DNA of 64,000 bases from Lysobacter sp. TY2-98. GTDB lineage: Bacteria > Pseudomonadota > Gammaproteobacteria > Xanthomonadales > Xanthomonadaceae. The notes under the pieces were generated by a model. The model saw nothing but the letters and a program-made list of their open reading frames with translations, was not told the origin of the DNA and did no database searches. Position numbers and translations under genes: made by a program. Positions 9,652 to 19,191 of the stretch are shown in pieces. Positions within the stretch are counted from its first letter, which is position 1, and every line of letters starts with the position of its first letter. The stretch is from NCBI RefSeq assembly GCF_003367355.1, contig NZ_CP031413.1, positions 2,994,001 to 3,058,000 on the forward strand, written 5' to 3'.

Positions 9652-11331
9652 TCAGCGCTTCATTGAACTGAAGAACTCGTCGTTGCTCTTCGTGTTCTTC
9701 ATCTTGTCGAGCAGGAACTCCATGGCGGCGATTTCGTCCATGCCGTGCAGGAGCTTGCGCAGGATCCAGATCTTCTGCAGCAGTTCCGGCTCGATGAGCA
9801 GGTCTTCGCGGCGCGTGCCCGAGCGGTTGATGTCGATCGCCGGGTAGACGCGCTTTTCCGCGATGCGGCGGTTGAGGTGCACTTCGGAGTTGCCGGTACC
9901 CTTGAACTCCTCGTAGATCACCTCGTCCATCTTCGAGCCGGTGTCGACCAGCGCGGTGGCGATGATGGTCAGCGAGCCGCCTTCCTCGACGTTGCGCGCG
10001 GCACCGAAGAAGCGCTTCGGACGGTGCAGTGCGTTGGCGTCGACACCGCCCGACAGGATCTTGCCGGAGCTCGGCACGACGTTGTTGTACGCACGCGCGA
10101 GGCGGGTGATGGAGTCGAGCAGGATGACGACATCCTTCTTGTGCTCGACCAGGCGCTTGGCGCGCTCGATCACCATTTCGGCGACCTGCACGTGGCGCGC
10201 CGCCGGCTCGTCGAACGTCGAGCTGATGACTTCGCCGCGCACGGTGCGCTGCATGTCGGTGACTTCTTCCGGGCGCTCGTCGATGAGCAGCACGATCAGG
10301 TGCACGTCGGGATGGTTGTACGTGATCGCGGTGGCGACCTGCTGCATCAGCATGGTCTTGCCGGCCTTCGGCGGCGAGACGATCAGCGCGCGCTGGCCTT
10401 TGCCCTGCGGCGCCATCAGGTCGAGGATGCGGCCGGTCACGTCTTCGGTCGACCCGTCGCCGCGTTCCAGCCGGAACTTGCGGCGCGGGAACAGCGGCGT
10501 GAGGTTCTCGAACAGCGCCTTGTTCTTCGACGCTTCGATCGGCTCGCCGTTGATGGTGTCGACGATGTTGAGCGCGAAGTAGCGCTCGCCGTCCTTCGGC
10601 CAGCGGATGCGGCCGGAGATGTGGTCGCCGGTGCGCAGGTTGAAACGGCGGATCTGGGACGGCGAGATGTAGGTGTCGTCCGGGCCGGCGAGGTAGCTGG
10701 CTTCGGCGGCGCGCAGGAAGCCGAACCCATCCGGCAGGATCTCGAGCACGCCGTCGGCGGCGACGCCTTCACCGTGGCGGGTCAGCACCTTCAGCAGGGC
10801 GAAGATGATGTCCTGCTTGCGGGCGCGGGCCACGCCCTCGTGGATGTTCAGCTGCTCGGCGAGCTCGATCAGCTTGCCGGCGGGCATGCGCTTGAGATCG
10901 CCCAGCGAGTACTGCGGGAAGCCTTCGGGCACCTGCGGATGCGGGCGCGGCACGAATCCCTCGCCGTTGCTGCCGCCGTCGTCGCCCATCATGTGTTCGC
11001 GCCGTTCGCGCTGGCGCTCGCGGCGGTTCTTGAAGCGCTCGCGGCGGCTCTGGCGCTGGCCTTCGCCCTGTTCACGCGGGCCGTTCTGGCCGCCGGGGTT
11101 CTGCTGCGACGACTCGCCGGAGGCTTCGGGTGCGCCGGCAACCGGCGCGGCGGGCGCTTCGGCAGCGGGTGCGGATTCGGTGCGGGCCGGCGCGTCAGCG
11201 GCGGCCGGGGCCTCGCTGCGCGGCGGTTCGGCGACGGCGGGCGCGGATTCGGGGGCGTCGGCCTTGGCGACGCGCGTCTTGCGCACGCGCTTTTCGGCGA
11301 CTTCGCCGGCGTCGGGGGTCTGGTCGGACAA
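9652..11331 (-). CDS. rho: transcription termination factor Rho
   Basis: The hexameric RNA helicase that ends transcription at Rho-dependent sites. The C-terminal 420 residues are canonical: Rho N-terminal fold ([20 protein letters not shown]), RNA-binding cold-shock fold ([28 protein letters not shown]), Walker A SPPKAGKT, and the [10 protein letters not shown] and GGVDANAL segments around the ATPase and Q/R loops. An extra N-terminal stretch of about 130 residues is low-complexity, rich in Ala, Pro, Glu and then Arg ([16 protein letters not shown]), longer than in E. coli. The best start is a TTG at 11331 (encoded [10 protein letters not shown]), with a GAGGA box seven bases upstream; no ATG fits. 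It lies downstream of trxA on the same strand. Confidence 0.95.
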   Translation of the reverse strand: MSDQTPDAGEVAEKRVRKTRVAKADAPESAPAVAEPPRSEAPAAADAPARTESAPAAEAPAAPVAGAPEASGESSQQNPGGQNGPREQGEGQRQSRRERFKNRRERQRERREHMMGDDGGSNGEGFVPRPHPQVPEGFPQYSLGDLKRMPAGKLIELAEQLNIHEGVARARKQDIIFALLKVLTRHGEGVAADGVLEILPDGFGFLRAAEASYLAGPDDTYISPSQIRRFNLRTGDHISGRIRWPKDGERYFALNIVDTINGEPIEASKNKALFENLTPLFPRRKFRLERGDGSTEDVTGRILDLMAPQGKGQRALIVSPPKAGKTMLMQQVATAITYNHPDVHLIVLLIDERPEEVTDMQRTVRGEVISSTFDEPAARHVQVAEMVIERAKRLVEHKKDVVILLDSITRLARAYNNVVPSSGKILSGGVDANALHRPKRFFGAARNVEEGGSLTIIATALVDTGSKMDEVIYEEFKGTGNSEVHLNRRIAEKRVYPAIDINRSGTRREDLLIEPELLQKIWILRKLLHGMDEIAAMEFLLDKMKNTKSNDEFFSSMKR

Positions 11332-11643
11332 GCGGAAATTCCTCGCTAAAGCGGCGAGCACTCGCGGTGCGCGAGCGATGTCGGGATCGGATCGATTCGG
11401 ATGAATCAGAGGGGTGCGGCGAGCGCGAACGCGCCGGGCCAGCAGGAAACTAGCACCGCCGCGACGAGGCGTGCAAGCACTCGCGACAGCGGAATTCGAC
11501 CGGAGGAAGCGGCGATGCCGCGTGAAGGTCGGCCGGGGCGGCGCCGAGGCAGGCACTCTACGCGACGGGCGGGGTGCGCGAGGCACGACGCCGCCCGTGC
11601 GGTTCATCGGCGGGTCACGCCGGCGGCGCGACCCGTGCGGGCG
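11332..11643 (-). other. long leader between trxA and rho
   Basis: About 310 bases with no convincing coding frame. It contains a GC inverted repeat (11565-11572 with 11591-11598, 18-base loop) and otherwise C- and G-rich sequence. rho genes in enteric bacteria are autoregulated by Rho-dependent attenuation in a leader of similar length, so this could be the equivalent region. I see no T-tract terminator and no further recognisable element. Confidence 0.4.
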
Positions 11644-11970
11644 TCAGAGCGCCTTGTCGAGCAGCTGCGCGAGCTGGGCCTTGCCCACCGCGCCGATCTG
11701 CTGGCCGTGGATCTGACCGTCCTTGAAGACGAGCAACATCGGGATCGAGCGCACGTGGAACTTCATCGCGGTCTGGCGCTCGTCGTCGACGTTCACCTTC
11801 ACGATCTTGGCGCGGCCTTCGTAAGTCGTCGCCAGCTCGTCCAGCGCGGGCGCGATCATCTTGCAGGGGCCGCACCACGGGGCCCAGAAGTCCACCAGCA
11901 CCGGCTCGGACGACTGCAGGACTTCGCGGTCGAAATCGGCATCGCCGACGTGCTTGATCTTGTCGCTCAC
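11644..11970 (-). CDS. trxA: thioredoxin
   Basis: A 108-residue cytoplasmic thioredoxin with the active site WAPWCGPCKMIAP, the conserved cis-proline loop (SIPMLLVF) and the usual length. It keeps cytosolic disulfides reduced with electrons from thioredoxin reductase and supplies ribonucleotide reductase. The start is a GTG at 11970 preceded by GAGGAGA; the resulting N-terminus (VSDKIKHVGDADFD) matches the family. The order trxA then rho on one strand with rhlB diverging is the classic gammaproteobacterial arrangement. Confidence 0.96.
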   Translation of the reverse strand: MSDKIKHVGDADFDREVLQSSEPVLVDFWAPWCGPCKMIAPALDELATTYEGRAKIVKVNVDDERQTAMKFHVRSIPMLLVFKDGQIHGQQIGAVGKAQLAQLLDKAL

Positions 11971-12213
11971 TGAAGGTGTCTCCTCGGGGTACGGGTGCGG
12001 GCGCCATGGTCGCACGGACGTGGTGCAGCCATGCGCTACACTTGGGGGCCTTCCGCGGTGGCGCAAGCCCCGCGAGACCGTCCGATCCGCACTCGCAGCG
12101 TTCCGCGAGTGCATCCCGCCCGCTCCCCACGCGCGCCCCGGACGCCTGGCCCGGCCGGCTTCATGCCCGGCTGCTGCCCTCCCTCGCACGCGCCGCTTCG
12201 GCGCCGGATCCTG

Positions 12214-13953
12214 ATGAGCGACAAACCCTTAACCGACGTTTCCTTTACCTCGTTCGACCTGCACCCCGCGCTGCTCGCGGGCCTTGAAGCCGCCGGCTTC
12301 ACGCGCTGCACGCCGATCCAGGCCCTCACCCTTCCGCTGGCACTGGCCGGCCGCGACGTCGCCGGCCAGGCGCAGACCGGCACCGGCAAGACGCTCGCCT
12401 TCCTCGTCGCCGTCGTGAACCGGCTGCTGACCCGCCCGGCGCTCGCCGACCGCAAGCCGGAAGATCCGCGCGCGCTGATCCTCGCGCCGACCCGCGAGCT
12501 CGCGATCCAGATCCACAAGGACGCGGTGAAGTTCGGCTCCGATCTCGGCCTGAAGTTCGCGCTGGTCTACGGCGGCGTCGACTACGACAAGCAACGGCAG
12601 ATCCTGCAGCAGGGCGCCGACGTCATCATCGCGACGCCCGGTCGACTCATCGACTACGTCAAGCAGCACAAGGTCGTGTCGCTGCATGCGTGCGAGATGT
12701 GCGTGCTCGACGAAGCCGACCGCATGTTCGACCTCGGCTTCATCAAGGACATCCGCTTCCTGCTGCGTCGCATGCCCGAGCGCACCACGCGGCAGACGCT
12801 GCTGTTCTCCGCGACGCTGAGCCATCGCGTGCTCGAACTCGCCTACGAGCACATGAACGAGCCGGAGAAGCTCGTCGTCGAGACGGAAAGCATCACCGCC
12901 GCACGTGTGCGCCAGAAGGTGTACTACCCGTCGGACGAAGAGAAGATTCCGCTGCTGATCGGCCTGCTGTCGCGCAGCGAAGGCGCGCGCACGATGGTGT
13001 TCGTCAACACCAAGGCGTTCGTCGAGCGTGTTGCGCGTGCGCTGGAGAAGGCGGGCTACCGCGTCGGCGTATTGAGTGGCGATGTGCCGCAGAAGAAGCG
13101 CGAATCGCTCCTGAAGAAGTTCCAGGCCGGCCAGCTCGAGATCCTCGTCGCGACCGACGTCGCCGCGCGCGGCCTGCACATCGACGGCGTTTCGCACGTC
13201 TACAACTACGACCTGCCGTTCGACGCCGAGGACTACGTCCACCGCATCGGCCGCACGGCACGCCTCGGCGCCGAAGGCGACGCGATCAGTTTCGCCTGCG
13301 AGCGCTACGGCATGTCGCTGCCCGACATCGAGGCCTACATCGAGCAGAAGATCCCGGGCGAGCACGTATCGCCCGAGATGCTCACCGCCCTGCCGCGCCC
13401 GGTTCGCGAGAAGGTGGAAGGCGAGGAAGAGGAGAGCGTCAGCACGATCTTCCGCGAGGCGCGCGAGCAGAAGGCCGAGGACGACGCGCGTCGCGGCATC
13501 AAGCCGCGTAGCGGTGGCCGCACGGGTTCCGGTGGTCGTGATGGCGAGCGTCGTCCGCGCGGCCCCAAGCCCGAGCGCGCGGCCGGCGAGCCGCGCCGCG
13601 AAGCGAAGCCGGAGCCGGCCGCGTCCGTCGCAGGCGATGCAGTGGGCGAGGCCGCCAAGGCGCCACGTCCGCCGCGCATCGATCCGGTGACGGGGCAGGA
13701 ACTGCCGGCGCGCAAGCGTCGTCGCCGTCGTCGCGGCAAGCCGGTCGATGGCGCCGCCGCGACGGATGCGGGCACGCCGAACGCCACAGCCGCGACGCGC
13801 AGCGAGCGCGGTCCGGCGCGCCACGACGCGCGTCCGCCGCGGGCCGCGACTGAATCGCCGAAGGCCAGTGTCGAAGCGAAGCCGGGCCTGCTGCATCGCG
13901 TCGCACGCGGGTTGAAGTCGCTGATCACGCGCGCGCCGCGCAGCCAGCACTGA
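12214..13953 (+). CDS. rhlB: ATP-dependent RNA helicase RhlB
   Basis: A DEAD-box helicase of 579 residues. Residues 1-380 hold all family motifs in order: Q motif ([13 protein letters not shown]), [25 protein letters not shown], a helicase C domain with [14 protein letters not shown] and HRIGRTAR. The match to RhlB ([18 protein letters not shown]) and its position opposite trxA support the assignment. RhlB unwinds structured RNA in the degradosome with RNase E. The C-terminal 150 residues are a basic, Arg/Gly/Pro-rich extension much longer than in E. coli, with a KRRRRRR cluster, probably an RNA-binding or degradosome-scaffolding tail. A terminator follows 22 bases after the stop. Confidence 0.93.
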   Translation: MSDKPLTDVSFTSFDLHPALLAGLEAAGFTRCTPIQALTLPLALAGRDVAGQAQTGTGKTLAFLVAVVNRLLTRPALADRKPEDPRALILAPTRELAIQIHKDAVKFGSDLGLKFALVYGGVDYDKQRQILQQGADVIIATPGRLIDYVKQHKVVSLHACEMCVLDEADRMFDLGFIKDIRFLLRRMPERTTRQTLLFSATLSHRVLELAYEHMNEPEKLVVETESITAARVRQKVYYPSDEEKIPLLIGLLSRSEGARTMVFVNTKAFVERVARALEKAGYRVGVLSGDVPQKKRESLLKKFQAGQLEILVATDVAARGLHIDGVSHVYNYDLPFDAEDYVHRIGRTARLGAEGDAISFACERYGMSLPDIEAYIEQKIPGEHVSPEMLTALPRPVREKVEGEEEESVSTIFREAREQKAEDDARRGIKPRSGGRTGSGGRDGERRPRGPKPERAAGEPRREAKPEPAASVAGDAVGEAAKAPRPPRIDPVTGQELPARKRRRRRRGKPVDGAAATDAGTPNATAATRSERGPARHDARPPRAATESPKASVEAKPGLLHRVARGLKSLITRAPRSQH

Positions 13954-13974
13954 CGTCCCGCACAGCGTGTATCG

Positions 13975-14006
13975 AACGGGCGGTCGCTGCGGCGGCCGCC
14001 CGTTTT
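13975..14006 (+). terminator. intrinsic terminator after rhlB
   Basis: A 9-bp stem (AACGGGCGG, 13975-13983, with its complement at 13996-14004) and a 12-base loop ending in TTTT. The remaining 245 bases up to ftsE hold no gene I can support and presumably carry the ftsEX promoter. Confidence 0.8.
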
Positions 14007-14251
14007 CGTTTGCGATCGTCGCGCGCGAAACTGCCCCCGATCCGGGAGGCGCTGCGCATCCTGCGCGGTGACGCAATACAGGCGCCGTGCCCGGCTGCCG
14101 CCACAACCGGATCAGGCCGCGTGCGGAGGAGGCGTCAGTGCGCCGGGCCCGACGCCGTGCCGCCGTGCGGAAGCGTTGCACGCGCCCGGAGCAGCGACCT
14201 TCATGTCGCACGGTTGATGGTCATCGCAAGGCATCTGCGATACTCCGCCGC

Positions 14252-14938
14252 ATGACCCTCCTGCGTTTCGATAACGTCGGCAAGCGCTACGCCTCCGGGC
14301 GCGAGGCGCTGGCGGACGTGAGCTTCGAGGTGGCGCCGGGCGAAATGCTGTTCGTCACCGGGCATTCCGGTGCGGGAAAGAGCACGCTGCTGCGCCTGAT
14401 CCATCTCACCGAGCGTGCCTCGCGTGGCGCGGTGATCTTTGCCGATCGCAACATCGGCAAGCTGCGTGGACGCCGCATGGCGATGCACCGGCGCGAAGTC
14501 GGCGTGGTCTTCCAGGACCATCGCCTGCTCGCGGACCGCAGCGTCGGCGACAACGTCGCACTGCCATTGCTGTTGCGCGGCATGCACCGCGCCGAGATCG
14601 GCAAGCGCGTGCGCTCCACGCTCGACAAGGTGGGTCTGGCCGATCGCGAGAAGTCGCTACCGCGCCAGCTCAGTGCGGGCGAGCAGCAGCGCGTGGGCAT
14701 CGCGCGCGCGCTGGCGGCGGAGCCCAAGCTGCTGTTGGCCGATGAACCGACCGGCAATCTCGACCCCGCGCTGTCGACCGAGATCATGGGCCTGCTCGAT
14801 TCGCTGGCCGCGCGCGGCACCTCGGTGATCGTCGCCAGTCACGACCTCGCGCTGGTGCGCCGCATCCGCAAACGCGTGCTGGTGCTCGACCACGGACGCC
14901 TCGTCGACGACATTCCGCCCGGGGAACTCGCGCCATGA
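14252..14938 (+). CDS. ftsE: cell division ATP-binding protein FtsE
   Basis: A 228-residue ABC ATPase with Walker A (GHSGAGKST), Q-loop (VFQDHRLL), signature (LSAGEQQRVGIARAL), Walker B (LLLADEPTG) and a switch histidine (ASHD). VFQDHRLL and the FtsX partner separate it from lipoprotein exporters. FtsEX transmits ATP hydrolysis across the inner membrane to activate periplasmic murein hydrolases during septation. ATG 14252 is the family start; the sequence GATACT eight bases upstream resembles a -10 box, so the message may be very short-leadered. Its stop overlaps the ftsX start (ATGA). Confidence 0.95.
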   Translation: MTLLRFDNVGKRYASGREALADVSFEVAPGEMLFVTGHSGAGKSTLLRLIHLTERASRGAVIFADRNIGKLRGRRMAMHRREVGVVFQDHRLLADRSVGDNVALPLLLRGMHRAEIGKRVRSTLDKVGLADREKSLPRQLSAGEQQRVGIARALAAEPKLLLADEPTGNLDPALSTEIMGLLDSLAARGTSVIVASHDLALVRRIRKRVLVLDHGRLVDDIPPGELAP

Positions 14939-15894
14939 GCACGAAGACGGCAAAGGCGCGACGCAACGACGGTGTGCACACACGGTCCCGGCTCGGCGCG
15001 TGGTTCGATCACCACGTCTACAGCCTGGTCGCGAGCCTGGGCCGCATGCTGCGCAAGCCATGGGCGACGGGGCTGACGGTCGGCGTCATGGCAATCGCGA
15101 TCGCGCTGCCACTGGGGCTGTGGGCGGTGCTGGCGAACGTCGCACAGTTCACCGGCGAGGTGCAGCAATCGCGGCAGGTGAGTCTGTATCTCGTGCCGGG
15201 CACCACGCTCGAACGCGCGAATGCACTCGCGCAGCAGATCCGATCGCGGTCGGACGTCGTCGCCGTCGTGGTGCGCAGTGCGGACGAAGGCCTCAAGGAA
15301 CTGCGCGCGCAGGGCGGCCTGTCGGAAGCAGCGGACGCGCTCGGCACGAACCCGCTGCCGCATCTGTTGCGCGTCACGCCGCGCGGTGACGACGCGGTAC
15401 TCGCGGCGTCCTTGCAGTCGCTGACCGACGTGGACGTGGTGCAGCAGGACGATGCTTGGCGCACGCGGCTCGATCGCTGGCTGACGCTCGGCGTGCGCAT
15501 CGCCCTCGTGCTCGCGGTACTGCTCGGGCTCGGTGCGTTGCTGGTGGTCGGCAATACCGTGCGGCTCGACATCCAGTCGCGCCGCGACGAAATCGAAGTG
15601 CTGCAGCTGCTCGGCGCCACCGACGGCTTCGTGCGTCGCCCGTTCCTGTACCTCGGTGCGTGCTACGGGCTGCTTTCGGGTGCGATCGCACTCGCGCTGC
15701 TCACCGGCGCGGAACTCGCACTGCGCGATCCGATCGCCGGCCTCGCGCAGACGTACGGTTCCGCATTCCGCCTGCAGGGCTTCGACCCGATCCGGGCCGC
15801 CGTCGCAGTTCTGGGTGCCGGCGTCATCGGTTGGCTTGGCGCCGGGCTGGTGACGGGTCACTATCTCCGGCAGACCCGCTCGACCGGCGACTGA
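14935..15894 (+). CDS. ftsX: cell division protein FtsX
   Basis: A 319-residue permease-like partner of FtsE. One membrane helix near residues 45-68 (TGLTVGVMAIAIALPLGLWAVL), a periplasmic domain of about 110 residues (QVSLYLVPGTTLERANALA), then three helices at the C-terminus with the LQLLGATDGFVRRPFL coupling segment characteristic of FtsX/MacB-type proteins. The N-terminal 40 residues are basic and cytoplasmic. It is translationally coupled to ftsE. In many gammaproteobacteria rpoH follows directly; here the next gene is an unusual response regulator and rpoH lies 28 kb away. Confidence 0.94.
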   Translation: MSTKTAKARRNDGVHTRSRLGAWFDHHVYSLVASLGRMLRKPWATGLTVGVMAIAIALPLGLWAVLANVAQFTGEVQQSRQVSLYLVPGTTLERANALAQQIRSRSDVVAVVVRSADEGLKELRAQGGLSEAADALGTNPLPHLLRVTPRGDDAVLAASLQSLTDVDVVQQDDAWRTRLDRWLTLGVRIALVLAVLLGLGALLVVGNTVRLDIQSRRDEIEVLQLLGATDGFVRRPFLYLGACYGLLSGAIALALLTGAELALRDPIAGLAQTYGSAFRLQGFDPIRAAVAVLGAGVIGWLGAGLVTGHYLRQTRSTGD

Positions 15895-15901
15895 TGTGAG
15901 C

Positions 15902-16738
15902 ATGGAGCACCAGGATCTTCGCCATCTGACGTCGACATCGGCGCGCGTGATGGTGGTCGATGGATCGAAGCTGGTCCGGAAGCTCATCGCCGACGTGCTG
16001 GCGAAGGAAGTGCCGGGCACCGAGGTCGTCTGCTGCGACAGCGTGGCGCAGGCGCGAGAAGCGCTGGCGAACGGGCCGGTCGACCTGGTGACGACGGCGA
16101 TTGCACTGCCCGATGGCGACGGCCTCGCGCTCGCGCGCACCGTGCGCGAAGCGGCAGGGCAGAAGTACGTACCGATCATCGTGGTCTCCGGCGATGCGCA
16201 GTCGCTGCTCGAATCACGCACGTTCACCGACGACGTCACCGATTATTTCGACAAGGGCCTCGGCCACCACGCGCTCGCCGCATTCATCCGCGGCTACGTC
16301 CAACCGGAACCGATTCCGGGTGCGCGCGTGCTGTACGTCGAGGACAGCAAGGTGGTGGCCGTGGCGACCAAGCGCATGCTCGAGCGCCACGGTCTCAAGG
16401 TGCTGCACTTCATCGGCGTCGAAGAAGCGCTCGCGCATTTCGAGCAGCATCGCGGGCAGGACGACGTCGGCGCGGACCTCGTGCTCACCGACGTGTACCT
16501 CAAGGGCGAGCTCAGCGGCCACGACCTGCTTGGTCGGCTGCGCGTGCAGTTCGGCTACGGCAAGCGTCGTCTTCCGATTCTGGTCATGACGGGCGATGCG
16601 AATCCGCAGAACCAGAGCGAGCTGCTGCGCGCGGGTGCGAACGATCTGGTGCTCAAGCCGATCGAGGAACGCCTGCTGGTGACGAAGACGCTGTTCCAGC
16701 TGCGCGTGGCGGGCATGGAGCAGCGCGCGGCGGTTTGA
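15902..16738 (+). CDS. two-receiver response regulator with a degenerate first receiver
   Basis: A 278-residue protein made of two CheY-like receivers and no output domain. The first (about residues 15-125) starts VMVVDGSKLVRKLI and keeps LPDGDG, but the phospho-acceptor site reads VTTAIALPDGDG, with Ala in place of Asp, and the acidic pair is reduced to one Asp. It should not be phosphorylated. The second (about 140-275) is intact: VLYVEDSKVVA, phospho-site D197 in LVLTDVYL, LVMTGDAN and the conserved Lys in DLVLKPI. No kinase is adjacent. The stop of ftsX lies seven bases upstream, so it is probably in the ftsEX transcript. GTG at 15896 is an alternative start. Function unknown; possibly a phosphorelay intermediate. 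Confidence 0.8.
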   Translation: MEHQDLRHLTSTSARVMVVDGSKLVRKLIADVLAKEVPGTEVVCCDSVAQAREALANGPVDLVTTAIALPDGDGLALARTVREAAGQKYVPIIVVSGDAQSLLESRTFTDDVTDYFDKGLGHHALAAFIRGYVQPEPIPGARVLYVEDSKVVAVATKRMLERHGLKVLHFIGVEEALAHFEQHRGQDDVGADLVLTDVYLKGELSGHDLLGRLRVQFGYGKRRLPILVMTGDANPQNQSELLRAGANDLVLKPIEERLLVTKTLFQLRVAGMEQRAAV

Positions 16739-16876
16739 TCGCTCGCTTCGACAGGTGTCTTCAGAGCGCGTTGTCCGGCGCGCCTTCCACGCAATCCCGC
16801 GCATCACACACATCGCAAGCGTCGCTTTCGCCGCAGGCGAATTGCGTCATCCGGCTCAATTCCCCACGATAGGTGG

Positions 16877-17605
16877 ATGGCATCCCTCGACGACATCCGA
16901 CTTGAGCCGGGCTGGAAGGCGCATGTCGGCGACTACCTGCTGCGCGATGACATGCAGCATCTGGCTGCGTTCCTGCGCGATCGCAAGCGCGCGGGTGCGC
17001 AGGTGTTTCCGCCGGGCCATGAAATCTTCGCCGCGTTCGACGCCACGCCGTTCGATCGCACGCGCGTGGTCGTGCTCGGTCAGGACCCTTATCACGGGCC
17101 GGGGCAGGCGCACGGGCTCGCGTTCTCGGTGCTGCCGGGCGTGCCGGTGCCGCCATCGCTGCTCAACATCTTCGCGGAGCTGCAGCGTGATCTGGGCATC
17201 GCGCGGCCCGATCACGGTTGCCTGCTGCCGTGGGCGTGGCAGGGCGTGCTGCTGCTCAATGCGGTGCTGACGGTCGAGAACGGCCGCGCCGGCGCGCACC
17301 AAGGCAAGGGTTGGGAAGGCTTCACCGATCACGTCGTCGACGTGCTCAACGCCGAGCGCGAGGGACTCGTGTTCCTGCTGTGGGGCAGCTATGCGCAGGC
17401 CAAGGGCAAGCGCATCGACACCGGCAAGCATCGCGTACTGAAGGCGCCGCATCCGTCCCCGCTGTCTGCGCATCGCGGCTTCATCGGCTGCGGGCATTTC
17501 TCGGCGACGAACGAGTACCTGGCGCGGCGCGGCGGCACGCCGATCGACTGGTCGCTGCCCGCCGCGGCGACGCTCCGGAGCCGGTTGGATCCGACCCCGG
17601 CGTAG
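16877..17605 (+). CDS. ung: uracil-DNA glycosylase
   Basis: A 242-residue family 1 uracil-DNA glycosylase that removes uracil from DNA and starts base-excision repair. Diagnostic motifs are [18 protein letters not shown] (catalytic Asp) and [11 protein letters not shown] (catalytic His and minor-groove loop), with [10 protein letters not shown] between them. Length and motif spacing match E. coli Ung. It is transcribed with the preceding regulator on the same strand after a 138-base gap. The TAG stop runs straight into a ten-G tract. Confidence 0.96.
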   Translation: MASLDDIRLEPGWKAHVGDYLLRDDMQHLAAFLRDRKRAGAQVFPPGHEIFAAFDATPFDRTRVVVLGQDPYHGPGQAHGLAFSVLPGVPVPPSLLNIFAELQRDLGIARPDHGCLLPWAWQGVLLLNAVLTVENGRAGAHQGKGWEGFTDHVVDVLNAEREGLVFLLWGSYAQAKGKRIDTGKHRVLKAPHPSPLSAHRGFIGCGHFSATNEYLARRGGTPIDWSLPAAATLRSRLDPTPA

Positions 17606-17614
17606 GGGGGGGGG
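17605..17614. repeat. ten-base poly-G tract
   Basis: Ten consecutive G, the first being the last base of the ung stop codon. Such a run is slippage-prone. It lies 48 bases upstream of the zwf operator and in no reading frame. Confidence 0.9.
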
Positions 17615-17661
17615 AGCCCGATGACAGCGCTGCCATTCGGGGTACTCTCCGTCTGAGCGGC

Positions 17662-17675
17662 TGTAATCGTTTGCA
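17662..17675. promoter_or_regulatory. LacI-type operator upstream of zwf
   Basis: TGTAATCGTTTGCA, which fits the LacI-family consensus TGNAANCGNTTNCA with its central CG. It shares the half-site GTTTGCA with the two operators in the maltodextrin locus. It starts 70 bases before the zwf ATG. Binding by the LacI protein of this window is inferred. Confidence 0.6.
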
Positions 17676-17731
17676 CCGCACCCTTCATTGCACGCGCCGT
17701 ACGCTTGGGAGTCCTGTCGACCTCCGTGCCC

Positions 17732-19189
17732 ATGAGCCCTACGCCCGCATCGCTGCTCACCATCTTCGGCGCCTCCGGTGACCTCGCGCAGCGCATGCTG
17801 CTGCCGTCCCTGTACGCCCTGCATCGCGACCGCCTGCTGCCCGCGTCCCTGCGCATCCTCGGCACCGCGCGCAGCGAGTTCGACGACGCCGGCTTCCGCG
17901 CCAGCGTCGCCGAGGCGATCGAACGCTTCGTGCCCGCCGCCGAGCGCGACGAAGCGGAAATCCGTGGGCTGCTGGAGCGCATCCACTACGTGCCGGCCAC
18001 GCTGGGCGACGACGCGTCGTTCGCCAAGCTCGGCGAACGCATCGCTGCCCTGCGCAACGGCGGCGACGTCGTCTATCACCTGTCCACCGCGCCGCGCTTC
18101 TACGGTGACATCTGCCGTGCGCTCGGCACGATGGAGCTGGCCGATGCCGGCACGCGCGTCATGCTCGAGAAGCCGATCGGCCACGACCTCGCCAGCGCGA
18201 ACGCGATCAACGACGCCGTCGCCGCGGTGTTCAACGAGTCGCGCATCTTCCGCGTCGACCATTACCTCGGCAAGGAGGGCGTGCAGAACCTGCTCGCACT
18301 GCGCTTCGGCAATGCGATGTTCGAGCCGCTGTGGAACGCACGGCACATCCAGCAGGTGCAGATCACCGTCGCCGAAACCGTCGGTGTCGAAGGCCGCGGC
18401 GATTACTACGACGACTACGGCGCGATGCGCGACATGCTGCAGAATCATCTGCTGCAGCTGCTGTGCCTCGTCGCGATGGAGCCGCCGTCGCACTTCGATC
18501 CATCGGCAGTGCGCAACGAGAAGATCAAGGTGCTGCGTTCGCTGCGACCGATCGGGCGCAACGACGTCGCCGCCGAAACCGTCTCGGGGCAGTACACCGC
18601 CGGTGCGATCGACGGAAAGGCGGTGCCCGGCTATCTCGACGAATTGGGTCGCCCGAGTCGCACGGAGACCTTCGTCGCCATCCGCGCGCAGGTCGACAAC
18701 TGGCGTTGGGCCGGCGTGCCGTTCTACCTGCGCACCGGCAAGCGCATGGCGCGCCGCTCCACCGAAATCTACGTGCAGATGCGCCAGGTACCGCACTCGA
18801 TCTTCGGCGCCGCGCCGCAGCCGAATGCGCTCGTCATCCGCCTGCAGCCGGACGAGCGCATCGAACTGCAGGTGATGAGCAAGACACCCGGCCTCGATCG
18901 CGGCGGACTGCAGCTCTCGCCGGTCGAGCTCGATCTCGACATGCACGAGGAGTTCTCGACGTATCGCCGCCGCCTCGCGTACGAGCGTCTGTACCTCGAT
19001 GCGATCGAAGGCAACGGCACACTGTTCGTGCGCCGCGATGAAACCGAAGCCGCGTGGCAGTGGGTCGACGCCATCTATGACGGCTGGCGCGCCGCCGGGC
19101 TCACGCCAAGGTCGTATCCCGCCGGTACCTGGGGCCCGAGTGCGGCGGTGACGCTGGTCGACCGCAGTGGCCACAGCTGGCGCGAGTAG
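17732..19189 (+). CDS. zwf: glucose-6-phosphate dehydrogenase
   Basis: A 485-residue enzyme oxidising glucose 6-phosphate to 6-phosphogluconolactone with reduction of NADP+ (or NAD+). It shows the nucleotide-binding loop FGASGDLAQRMLLPSLY and the substrate-site signature RVDHYLGKEGVQNLLALRF with the catalytic His region. ATG 17732 gives the usual N-terminus; an upstream in-frame ATG at 17705 adds nine atypical residues. First gene of a tightly packed five-gene Entner-Doudoroff operon. Its stop is two bases before pgl. Confidence 0.96.
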   Translation: MSPTPASLLTIFGASGDLAQRMLLPSLYALHRDRLLPASLRILGTARSEFDDAGFRASVAEAIERFVPAAERDEAEIRGLLERIHYVPATLGDDASFAKLGERIAALRNGGDVVYHLSTAPRFYGDICRALGTMELADAGTRVMLEKPIGHDLASANAINDAVAAVFNESRIFRVDHYLGKEGVQNLLALRFGNAMFEPLWNARHIQQVQITVAETVGVEGRGDYYDDYGAMRDMLQNHLLQLLCLVAMEPPSHFDPSAVRNEKIKVLRSLRPIGRNDVAAETVSGQYTAGAIDGKAVPGYLDELGRPSRTETFVAIRAQVDNWRWAGVPFYLRTGKRMARRSTEIYVQMRQVPHSIFGAAPQPNALVIRLQPDERIELQVMSKTPGLDRGGLQLSPVELDLDMHEEFSTYRRRLAYERLYLDAIEGNGTLFVRRDETEAAWQWVDAIYDGWRAAGLTPRSYPAGTWGPSAAVTLVDRSGHSWRE

Positions 19190-19191
19190 CG

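Noticed and set aside
9745..11349. A 534-codon open frame on the plus strand
   Set aside because: Antisense to rho.
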